Assembly (NCBI GenBank): GCA_964007475.1
Contig: OZ023273.1
Span: forward strand, 120,823,812 to 120,887,811
Direction: 5' to 3'
Source: Hybos culiciformis
Lineage: Eukaryota > Arthropoda > Insecta > Diptera > Hybotidae
DNA length: 64,000 nt
Shown here: positions 1 through 12,300 of the stretch, one piece after another
How positions within the stretch are numbered: the first letter of the stretch is position 1
How the letters are laid out: the number at the start of each line of letters is the position of its first letter
Translations under genes and position numbers: made by a program
The notes under the pieces: generated by a model
Told to the model about the DNA's origin: nothing
Database searches by the model: none
The model's input: the letters and a program-made list of their open reading frames with translations, nothing else

Positions 1-301
1 AAAAAAATTAATTTTTATTCGTATAATTAAAATTCAGTTTTATGTATTTAGATAAAACGTCGACATCAAGAAATATAAAAAAAATTTAGAAAATTTATTT
101 AATTATTTATAATCATTTGACTTCACACAATCGACAAGATAATTTGAAATTATTATAAAAAAGTGCAAAAAAAATTATTTAACTTTGCCATGCATATTAA
201 ATTAATTAAATAAACTTTCTAAATCTAAATATAAGTATAAAACTACTACATAAAAGAAATCAAACGTCTAACATGGAGTAAACATAGACCCATATACTTA
301 C

Positions 302-366
302 TTATACGATCTATAACTAGGTATGACATTTGAATAAGCCGGCACACATCTGCCATCTAAACAATG
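302..366 (-). CDS. metalloprotease exon completing the cysteine-rich region
   Basis: A 65-nt exon between TTTGCAG and GTAAGTATATG. It encodes HCLDGRCVPAYSNVIPSYRS and completes the CGNGV-HCLDGRC motif begun in the previous exon. It ends in phase 2, so coding continues left of position 1. Confidence 0.85.
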
Positions 367-3300
367 CTGCAAATATAGTAATTTTAAATAAATTTAATTA
401 AAAATTATGGAGAAAGAAAAAATTTTAGATTTTCGAAAATTTATATTAGATTTAATTTTTTAATATTAATTGATGAGGTTTCTTAGCCCGTTTTCCATCA
501 AAAATTATTTTTCCATATTATGTCTGTCCGTCTGTCAGTATATGCATCTATCTGTGGCGCACTAAAATTTTCCGATAGTATCAATTCCAAAATACGTGCA
601 ATCTCATTCACTTTCTTCGAAGCTAAAGCGTGAGATGCTCGAAATCCGATCTCCGGATTTAGAAGTTTCTAATCGACGAAGGGTCAAAATTATTCTTATG
701 TAAAATTTACTTTATTTAAATTTTTTTTCAAGTTTTAATAGATTCTGATGAAAATTGGAATTTGGGAAGATAGTTCTCGATTAAAAAATATCTAAAAACA
801 ATTGTTAGACATCGACTGTGTTCAGGGGGAGGAAAATAGATTTTCATGAAAATTGATATATGAAAATATGTCGATTGAAGGGACCCAAAAAGGAAGTTCA
901 GTCTCGATTTTTCCCTACACATTCATTACACTTTTAAGTTATTTAAAAAAAAATATTTTTTCATGTCAAGTTTGAGAAAAAAATAATTTCGAAAGGTTTT
1001 CTTTTTTGATTTTGTATATAATATTTGTCAATATTTGTTCACAAATATATGTACTTATAAACCTTTAGAAAAACAATTGAATAAAGGTAACTTTACTAAT
1101 TACTACCTTGAATTTTGTCGTTGAAATGTTAATTTTGTCATTGTGGTCTATGTAGGAATTCTATAAATAGTACTAAACAATCGAATAATTTTGAGTATCT
1201 TTTACAAAAGCAATCCAAATGAGAAGTTTCGTGACAAATAACTAAAAGATTAAAATTAAATACGGGTGCTCAGTTTTCAAAAGAAATAAAATTGTTTGAA
1301 GTCAGTTTCTATTGACTGTCTTTTTTAATTTTAGCTTTAATCAGTCTATATTCTAAGATTTATTTCACATCACTCAAAGTAACATATTTTTGGGAACTGC
1401 AGTTTCAGTTTTCGGTGATTTTTCCTAAAAAGATATAAAAATGAAAAATAATATTCATCGATTTGTATATAATATTTGACGAAAACATTATATCGGTAAA
1501 TTTTTAGGTTATTTATATATAATTCATATGTGGGCAATGTGGCAAATAACTGATGAGACTTCAAATGCCTTTTTTAAAAAGGGTTTGTATTTGAAGATCA
1601 CTTTCAGAAAAAGAAAAACATGTACACAAATATCGTTGAGTCAGGTAAATCATTTGATAATGGCCATAAAAAGTATTGTAAAATTAATACCACTCCGTTT
1701 CCACACGATGATCCTTCAGCAGCTGGGCGATATGCCACACAATAACCAGTCTGAGAATCAAAACAAAAAAGCTGTGCGCAAACTCGATCATCTTTAAAGC
1801 ATGCATATGTTCCACGATCTCTCCTACATTGTGCATCCAATGATAACAGAGTACCAGGTAAAGCACGTCCTAGAGCACTGTCTTCGTGTGGAGCGTTATG
1901 CAGACAGCTAGCTGTGTCACCACTAAAAAAAAATTTTTCCAATAAAAATATTATTTCAAATGCTTTATTTAAGTTACTTTAAAAAGTGATGAAAACTTTG
2001 TATCGTGCAAGGTGACCATCTAAATCCTCTTTCGGTATGCCTCAAATCTGACATAATATATCCATCCTCCCATCGACATCTTTCTGCTCCGGGGCCACCC
2101 AAATAACTGGGAGGAGGAGAACCATCATGAACAGCTCCTAATCTGAAAAATTTAATTGTTGAAAAATTAATTCGCATAATTTCATTTTAGTAAATTTTAT
2201 CATCTGGTATTAACATTCTCTTTAAACTTTACTTACAAATGTCCAACTTCATGAGCTGCTACAATAATTCCACTAAATCCTCCAGTATCTTCAATAATGG
2301 CAACGCTGTTGACTTTTTCTAATCGCTTATTGACTACACAAGCTCCTCCAACATATGCAAAACCTGTTTTCGTTGACAATGATTCATTATTGAATCATTA
2401 TTCGACAATTTATGAAATAAAATAAAATTATTGGTGGGCTTTGAGATTTTTATAATAAACTACAACTGATATAACTTGAAAAAAGTGATAACAAGTTGTT
2501 AATTTTGCAAAGTTAATAATGCTAAAAAAATACTACTTTAAAGCTTCCACCATCATCATTAGTTATTTAAAAATAATTTATTGAAAATAAATAAAGCATA
2601 AAAATCTTGTTTATCTCTTTTTAATGGTTAATGATTTTAACAAGAAATGAAAGTAAATGTAAACAAATACGGAGTTAAAAATTAGAAATGGATCCCTTTC
2701 GATGCACAAAATGCATCGTCGAAGGGTTGCGAATTTTAAGGAATTTTAAATGATATGGGTTTTTATATTTGGTTTAATATTCGTATTCGTAGTGAAGAAT
2801 TAGATCTTACCAAAATATATAAACTCAACTTGGAGCTTGGAGTAATTTTTAGTACATAAATAATTAGGGCGTCTTTTTTGTTCATCTATTAACATATTAC
2901 TTAAAAAATATTTTATTTTTATTTTATTTAACATTTATAAACTACACAAGTGTATTTTCAGTCCTTTAGAAAGTTCAAAGCGTTTTAGCATTATAGATGT
3001 GAATTGAGTAGATATGTTAGATATCTGAGATATTTTCAAAGAGTTGGCAAGATTTTTTAATTTAAGAAAAATTGGAAATAATCTATTACATAAATGTTAA
3101 ATAAAAAAAACAGTATATAAAAATATAAAAATAAAAACCAAAAAAAAAATACCAAATAATAAAATTAATTTAATTTGAAATAATTGTTAAAGGTAAATAA
3201 AAATTAATAAAAGAAAAGAGCAAAGCATTAAAGAATATTGCATACTAATTTTGCCTTCACGTAATATATTCTGATGAAACAGATTCGGTTAAATTTAATC

Positions 3301-6300
3301 ATATTAACAAAAGGCATTTGACTGGCCAAAAAGCCCGATAAAAGTTAAGATTAAAAGATCATAAAAATATTCTAAATATCTCGGAAAGTGATGCTGACTT
3401 TAATCACCAATTTAATTATCAACACAGAATAAAATATTTTAGTTTTTTCTACTCTCAAATTCTTGGCTGTTTGTTTGTGGTTAAATTAAATTTGATCTTA
3501 TCTACTCCGCCAGTCAACAGTTTATTAAGATCTTCACTCTCAGTACTACATCCTTATAGTATAGACATAATTCTCCTACATATCCTTATACGAATCCTTA
3601 TGCGTAGTATTTGTTTACTTCAGATCTTAAATGCATTCTTAATTGTATAGACGAATAAAATTATTTACTTAACTAAAAAAAATGTTAACAGAGTGGAATG
3701 TGAAATTCAGCTCAGGATAAATAAAAAGGATTGAATGTATTGAAATGTATTATTTTATTAAAGAAAATAGATGACTTTTATTTCGGAAAAAACCTGAAAT
3801 TATTATTCACGAGAAGAAATAAAATATTTTACAAGTCGGATTGATTTTTGTTTAAGCAACCTAATTTGTATTTTTTTTAAGTTATTAATAATGATAAGGT
3901 CAACAGAAGTAAATATTTATGAATTGAATTAGATACAAAAATAATTAAACTCTTTCTAAATTTTATTTAAATAGAAACTTCTTTTCGCACTTTAATCCTT
4001 TCTTTATTTTTTACTTATTATTCAAAAAGAAGTTATTTATTTCACAAAAACTTGTAAATTCAAAGATATACATATATATTCAAATTTTTCAACAGATGAA
4101 GTTGCTTTAACAATATCGCCTTGATTAAAAAATATTTCCAGTTTAACAATTCCATATAGAAAAGTGTGGAGAAAAATGTTTATAGAAACGAAAATCATAA
4201 AACGTGCTGTGGAAGCCAGTTAGAACACTTCATTTTTCATTTTGATTTGATTTTTGTTTTTTTACCTGCTGTACCACGCTTACATTCACCGTAGGGATAA
4301 TTTCTCCTGCACATGTCAAGTCTGTAATTAATTAATTTCATATTTCATTCTCATTGAATTATTGAGTTTCCAGATAATAGATAGATTTATAGGATTTATA
4401 AGACTGTAGATTTATAAGACTGTAGAGTTTTTAAATTGCCGTAAATTTTAAAATTTTCACAAAAAAAAAACCAACAATTATTTTATGAATTTTACACTAA
4501 CAAAAAAAATATTTAGTAAGTTTGTGAATTTTTGTTGAATCTCCAATGATGCTAATCAAGTTTTTAAATAATTTCCTTGGACTATCAGCGAGATCTGTTC
4601 CAACGAGTCATATTCTAAATTTAAGCTTTATGAGTATTTAATTACAATGACTATAAAATTTTTGTAAGTACGTTTAGGTACGTAAGTTAGGAATCCCAAT
4701 GAGAGTTTTAAAATTGATTTTATAATGTGGATGAGACAGCTTTACATACAACGGCAATAACGTATGAGTTATGAGTTACGATAAACTGTCGAATAAGATA
4801 AAATTAAAATTTACCTGTTTCCTTCTCCGAAGACTATCAGCGTTAAAAGTTAAATGCAAAAATACAACTGATTCTATATTAATTATATATTTTTAATTGA
4901 ATTAAGGGCAGAAATTCATGGTAGGGATTTATAATTTCTGCACTTTATTTAAAATTAGATAATTAAAAAGAACTCAACACCAAATTATTTAACTTAATTT
5001 ATGTGAATTTAAAAATAAATATAATGTAAACTAAAACCAACGATGATCAAAATAAAAAATAAATTTGCAATTTTAAATTTTTGCTATAATAATAAACTTT
5101 TTTATTTTTACCGGCTGTTCCTTTCGTACAACGACCACCTTTACGTCTGCGACACATATCATACCTATAGGGAAAATTAATTTTTTTTTTGAAGAGGAAC
5201 AGAGATTAAAGCTAGGATTCTTATATCCAATATAATATATTATTACAAAATTAAAAAAAACGAGGCATCGATCTTATCTCTACAGAAATTATCCGCAGAA
5301 AGTATTTGTAAATGGCCACTTTTTTTTGGAAACTAACACCGGAATTCCATTATAAAAATAATAATTATATTAGTTTTTCCTACTTTATCGAGATCAATTT
5401 CGTGATCTTTTGGAGTTTAATAAATTTATTTTGTCATTACTTCATACCTGAGTTGCCATAGATTAAATCAAATTTATTCAATAAAAAAAAGAAAACTTTG
5501 ATAAATTTTCTTTAATCAAGTTCATGGAAACTAAATTCATGAAATTTTGACTGTTTTAATTGGTCAAATGGTTGCAAGTTTAATACATTATATTTCATTT
5601 CAATTATAAATAAAGATCTAACAGAATTACTTAAATGCGGATCAACATTTTGTGATTATACATTCTAGTTGTGAAGAATTTTAATACATAAAAGAAAATG
5701 ATAAATATGCAAAGGAACAGAAATTTATATAAAGATAAACCTGACAGATACAAATACTTTTTAGGTATAGTTTTTTCAATTGCCGAGACTATAATCGTTT
5801 TGTATAATTTCTATTTTATATAAGCTGTCATTGTTACATATTGTTTTATTGCATTAAAATTACATTTATATATAAACGTATTCTTTATAATTATTATTGA
5901 TTTATTTGTTATATTTTTTATTGTTTATCTAATTTATAATTATAATTAATTGACTTTAACTTTTATTTATTTGAGAAAGAGGGGTTCGCAACACCTAAAA
6001 GAACTTTTCTGTAATTTCGTAAATTTTAATTTTTAATTATATTGTTGTTTTTATTAAAGCTTTTCTTTCAAAATATCAATACTGTGTTTTCATTTATTTT
6101 AAACATTAAAAACTTCATTATTCATAATTTAATTATTATTAAAATACACATTTTTATTATTGTATATAATTGCATTTTTAATATTTATCAGCCATATTTA
6201 AATTAATTTATTTTAAATTTATAAATAATAAATAATTAAAATTAGTATTACTTTAAGTTTTTTGTTTATTTAGTGTAATATAAGTTTAATTATAATTAAT

Positions 6301-9300
6301 TATATTTTGTCTGTTACTATAATACCTTTAAAAATACATAAGTACTAATATTCAAGCTTCTTAAAATTTTATACCGAACATATTTATTCAAAATTGTTTT
6401 CATTAGAAGATCGATGCCTCGTATATGTAATTTTGAAGTTATAATTAATATCAAATTGCATATGAGTGCATTGTGAAACTTTGATGCATACACAGGCCAA
6501 TAAATTGACTTTTCAAAGTGACATATTAAAACAATTTGAAATTAACTAAATTTAGCTATGTATTTAATAATTATTTGTTCCAAAAAGTAAGTAAATTAAA
6601 GTTTGTTCTCTCTGAAAATATTGCAAAGATTTTTTTTTTAAATATTTAACATTAAAATATAGAACTTACTTTGTGATGGCTACAGCAATATCATAAACTG
6701 GTAACCTTCGTTCCCTAAATAAATATTTCCCCATGTCAGTTAATGCTGCTGCTGAATCAATGGCGTCTCTTCCTACCCGATTTCTTTCTAAATAGGGTGT
6801 TGCGTCTCTCCCCTTAAAATTCAAAGAAAAATTAAATAAAAGAGTGCAAACCTTCTGAAATTTATTAAATTTCAAGAAATTTTAAATATAAAGATCAGGA
6901 ATCATAATATGCATACAATATGTAATTATTAAGGGGGTTTGAATAAGTGAATAATTGATACCCATATACATTATTACAGTTTGTTATCGTTGAATGTTCA
7001 TGTTTAATTGATAATTAGAAGGATTATGAAATCAAATCTCATAAATATATAGGTGCAAAAGCAAAGTATTGCCTATTAATGGATTTAATTTATTTCTTAA
7101 CACTCCGATTTAAAAAATTAATTACACGCTCAAATGGTAATATTTCAAACTCAATTATGTAACTTACTCTTGATATAATAATTCCTGCAATACTGATCCT
7201 TATTCTTGGTCCTTTTAATAACTTATATCTTAAATCCACTCCGTTCCAAAAAGACACAAAGTATCGCTTAACCTGAAAGTAATTAACAATATTTTGTATA
7301 TGTATCTTAAACTTTTTTTATATTTCAGTTGCGATCTTCCACCCGTATTTTTATAAGTTCTTATAGCTTCGACAGACTACAGGTTACCAATTTCATAGTT
7401 TCGCAAAAAAAAAAAGATTCTGTGTTTTTTACCATAAAGTTTAACCTAGAAATTTCACTACATAGTTTTATTGCAATTAAAAAAAAACAGTACAACCTGT
7501 CGATTTGCATAGAATATGCAGAAATAAATTTTCGGTGTCAAAAAGTAAACACAAGGAACAATTCAAAATATTTAATACAATTAAAACTATAACTTTTGCT
7601 TGAATTGAATTGTAATATAGATGATTCATCACCGAGAACAAAATTATAGGAAAAATTAAAAAAATAAAGAAGAAATCGAAACCTCTTCCTAACATTTTTA
7701 CATTTTCCTGTTATCAAATTGGTAGATAAGTTATCATTCTAAAACTGTTGTCATATACCTGTACATTATCACCCCCATGTAATCTATAACCATCATAGTC
7801 AACAATTACTAAAATTTCTGGATAAATTATATAGGGAGCTGCACGTTTTTTTCTTCCTCTCCCTGTTGTTAAAAAAGATTTGTATATTTGAGATTCTGAT
7901 GCAATGAGATCATCATTAGTATTAAATCCTTCTTCGAGAGATCTTTTTCTTCGAAAGTGGTTTTCTAATTTATCTGGCTCCATATAAGCTGAAAAAAAAG
8001 AAAAATTTAAGTTATTTTCAATTCCCTGAATCTATTTTTTTTTGTACAAAAATCAATAATTAATCATGTTTTTTTAAACGAAGATTTTGCAATCATAAAA
8101 AATCAATATTCCTCATTTCCTTCACTAAAATTTATATATACCGCCTTTTTGAAAGTATAAGTATGAAATTACTTACCAAAATCACTAAGCTGATCTGATT
8201 CTTTTAATGATCTTTTGTAGACAATATGATGCGTTTTATCTTTATTTAGACTATATTCGTATGGTAGTGGTTTTATAACTAACTCGTGGCCAATGCTACC
8301 TTCCTGAAAAAATAAGTTTAATTTAGTTCACTTAAAAATTCACATATTTACATAATTTATATTTAATCGTATTAATTATTGTAATAACAGATCTGTAATG
8401 ATTTTATTTAGGTACACATTAAGTAAATGTATATATTAAAAAACTTTTAAGATACTTATTTTGGGTTTATTTTAATTTTTTTAATTTTTAACTTTCATTT
8501 TTAAATTTTTTTTTAATTAAAAAATCTGCCCGAATAATAATTTTTCAATACTGACCAACCACCAGACCGCCCGCCGCCCCCCACCCCCCCTCTCGTTCTG
8601 GGACGCCCCCCACCACCCCTCTCGTTCTGGGACGCCCCCCACCCCCCCTCTCGTTCTGGGACGCCCCCTATATTCTCTACAAAAAAATGGGGCAACTCGA
8701 GCAAAAAAAAAAAAATTTTCCATACAAAAAGTATGAAAACTTTGGGGGTCCCTATCTCCGAAACGGGGCCCGAGCCCTAAGAACTGATTTCAGTTTTGGG
8801 GGTTTGGGCACCGCTTCTACCCCCCACCAAGTTTCAGCCCATTCTGAGTGGTTCACGTCATCTGCACTTTAGCCGAAATCAATAGAGTTGTGTACACACC
8901 AGAGAACTGCGTAATACTATTCATAAACAAAAACAAATCACTCGCAATATTTCAATACAGAATAATACCAATTACAGAAAAAAAAAATGAGCTATTCATA
9001 TTCTACTTGCATATAAGAAACACTTATATTACATTGACTTGCAAAACAACAATATCTACTCAATACCACTTGATGTTGATTTGTTTTTGTTATGAATGCT
9101 ATGAATGCAGCAAGTGCCTAATATAAAAACAATACGTATGAATGAAAAAAATATCATCTAATTAAGTATAGGTACATTTTTAACAATTTTTTTAGGAAAT
9201 TTTTAGGAAATTTTTACGAAATATTTAATTTTTTTTTAGGAAATTAAATTTCCTTAGAAGATTACCCAATTCATTCAATATACGCAATACATATTTCACT

Positions 9301-12300
9301 ATTCACTATACTTGCGAATAGAAATTTGACTTGATACAAAAAACTCAATACAATTCTCATGTATTGAAAAAATATTATGAATCATATATTCACACTTGTT
9401 TCTATTTTAAGTTGAACTATTCATATATTGAATAAATCAAGTGTATTCACGAGTGATTTGTAATACAAGTGTACTCATGCATTTCTCTGGTACACACCAC
9501 ATAATATACATTCAATAAATTTAAATTTTGTTGAAAATTTAAGCAATCATACCTAATAGCAAAAATTGGTTGGAATAAGATCAACCAAACATTTTTACTA
9601 TAAAATTAGTTAAAATAAAAAACAAAAATCTCGTAATTCAATATTTTAACATCAGTAAAAAAGAATATTTCTTGGAAAATTACAAAAAAAGTCATTGTAC
9701 CAGACAATTTCAGGCACACGTTAGGTTTGCATTACTTTTTTTTTTGTTTAATGTATTAAACTCAAATACAATGAACTTTATAATATTTTTTGTTAGTTAA
9801 TTATCTAAATCCCAAATTGATTTAATTTATGTAAATCTGACAAATTCATATAAAATTGTCATTTAATATAAATGAAGCTCTTTATTGTTTAGTCTTGAGT
9901 GTTAAAAGAAACTAAAAAAATATATAGGTATAAAAATTGAACTCTGTGGTTGACCATTTAATACTAACCTTGAGATTATTAAATTTATATCTTAATTTCA
10001 AATAAATTTTATTAATTTTTGTAAAAATTTGTATTCGTAATGTAAAATGAAAAAAAAAGAACACAAAAAAACAGAGACCTCTCATGCATTAAAAAAAATT
10101 AAATATTTTATTATAAACAAAATATAATTTTTGCCATTTAGTGAAAACACCACATGACACAAATAAATACAATAAACTGAATCCATTACAGAATATCCAA
10201 ATTTATGTTATCATATTTTTTTCGGTAATTCAATTTGGATTTAGTTGAAGTTGTTCCTATTATAAGGTTATTTCAAACATCGTCTTTTATTCCACCTCAA
10301 ATAATAATACCTTAAACCTTCACAGTATGCACATCTTTTAAGGAATTTGTTATTCTTTATTATATAGTGATGTTTCCAAATTTTAGTCTATTTAAATAAA
10401 ATTGGTTCATCAACCTACAATATTTTATTATCGATTGTTATGAGATTTTTTGAGTTTCCCGACAGTCCATTGCTTTCAAAAGCAAAACTTTACAAAAATG
10501 TTAATGTTTCACAAATCACAATAGTCAAAACAAAATAAACAATTTTTGTTCAATAATCAATTATAAGTTAAACATACGATGAAATAATTATAATTTTTAC
10601 ATAATCTATATACTTCACAAGTGCATACATAAAAAAGTCTAAATTTCCAAGTATAATAATTAGGTGTTTATTAAGTTTTGAAGCTAAAAAAAATTCCATT
10701 CCAATTTTAATATATATAAATCAACTAAAATTAAATTAGTATAATGTAATGTACAATAGTGAATGAATAATGTAGGCACATTATAAATATTAAAATGCAT
10801 CATATTAAAATAATAAATTTATTTCTATTTTAGAAGTTTTATCAATTTTCGTTCTTTTTTCTTGAATTATTCTGGAAATGCTGGAAAATATTCAAAAACT
10901 ATATGAGAATAAAATTTCTTTAAATTTTTTTAAATCAAGTGAAGATATTACCCAAATGTGTAAGCAACTGAACGTAGGTATTAAATACAAGTTTTTATAT
11001 TTTATTTTTTTTTCCATTTCAAATTAAATTTGTAATTCTGTTTCTTCGATTACTCTCCTCTTAGTTTTGTCGCACCAATTTAATTGTCTGGCTGGAATAA
11101 GACATTTTTGAGGTTGTCGGCAGTCATTATTCTAATACACACCAGTCATTATTGTCTAATACACAATAATATAAAAATACTAACGTTTCTTTAAAGGTAA
11201 CATTCTGCTTCTAAGGACAAATAAATTAAAGGCTGCAAATCTACCTTGAAAATCCAATTCACAAATTCGATTATGATGAATAAATTGACTCGAATGGAAA
11301 AAAGAGTAGCATTTTTTGTTGGATTCTTATGATTTAATCTAATGGTAATCTCTTCTTCCAAAACTAATTATTTTAGAAACTTCAACGGCAAAATAATATC
11401 GTAACTATATTTCAAAATATTGACGAATGATAAATGTCCCTCTTACTTACGGAATAAATATTTTTATAAGTTTCGGAGCTGAATAAAAAAAATCATAACA
11501 TTTTCGTGAAATTGTTCATAATAAAAAAAATTATTTAGGTATATGAAAATGTATAAAAGTATAGAATAAATTATTTACATAAAAAAGATAAATCAAATTT
11601 TAGTAAAAAATAATATTTGAATTTAATACGTTTTAATAAAAATAAATACAAAAACATATAATAACGGAATAATAAAATTTCAAATTCGAAACCATAATTT
11701 TCACGATTAAAAATATTTAAATTATATAGAATTCCAGTTTCCAAATTGACTCTAATCTCACTCTAATGCTTATTATTAGTTTTTAAAAATATGACCTGCT
11801 AAAAAATGTTAATCCACTTTTTATCTTTTTAAGTTGAATCAATTTTTTGTCAAAAAAGTTTAACTGACATGATATTTTTTTGAATGTAGAAAATTGTTTT
11901 AAAAAGTCTTTAAAATAGACACTTCTCACATCATTAATAATTAATTATATTCTGCAAACCTCTTAAACCTATAATGAAAATATTGGTAACTACATGGTGT
12001 ATTGTTTCATTGCTTGTGCGTAAATTTTATTCTCAAAAAATCTAATTCAATACAATTTATTATAATACAATTTTCGAAATACCATCGCTTCACAATGAAT
12101 TAACTAATAAGGATGTTAATTAAAAGTTTGTTTATATTTATAATTTTTTTTACCTACTACTAAATTATGAAACGTATTCTTTATTATTTGTACAAATATG
12201 TTTGATGTCAATAAATTTCCAACTTGGACTATAATGGATGCCGTATGGTTTATTTATGATAGTTAGTTAAATTTTATCGTTGAAAAAATAAACACAAAAT

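Noticed and set aside
1528..1797. Plus-strand reading frame opposite the metalloprotease exon
   Set aside because: Antisense shadow of the exon at 1691-1922 with no domain of its own.
1604..1942. 112-residue continuous reading frame ending in a Phe-rich tail
   Set aside because: The real exon stops at the GTG|GTATTA donor (1691). The downstream exon at 302-366 restores the conserved CGNGVHCLDGRC motif, so the tail is intron read-through.
8513..8723. Gly/Arg/Pro-rich reading frames on the minus strand
   Set aside because: Produced by translation of the 29-bp GC-rich minisatellite.
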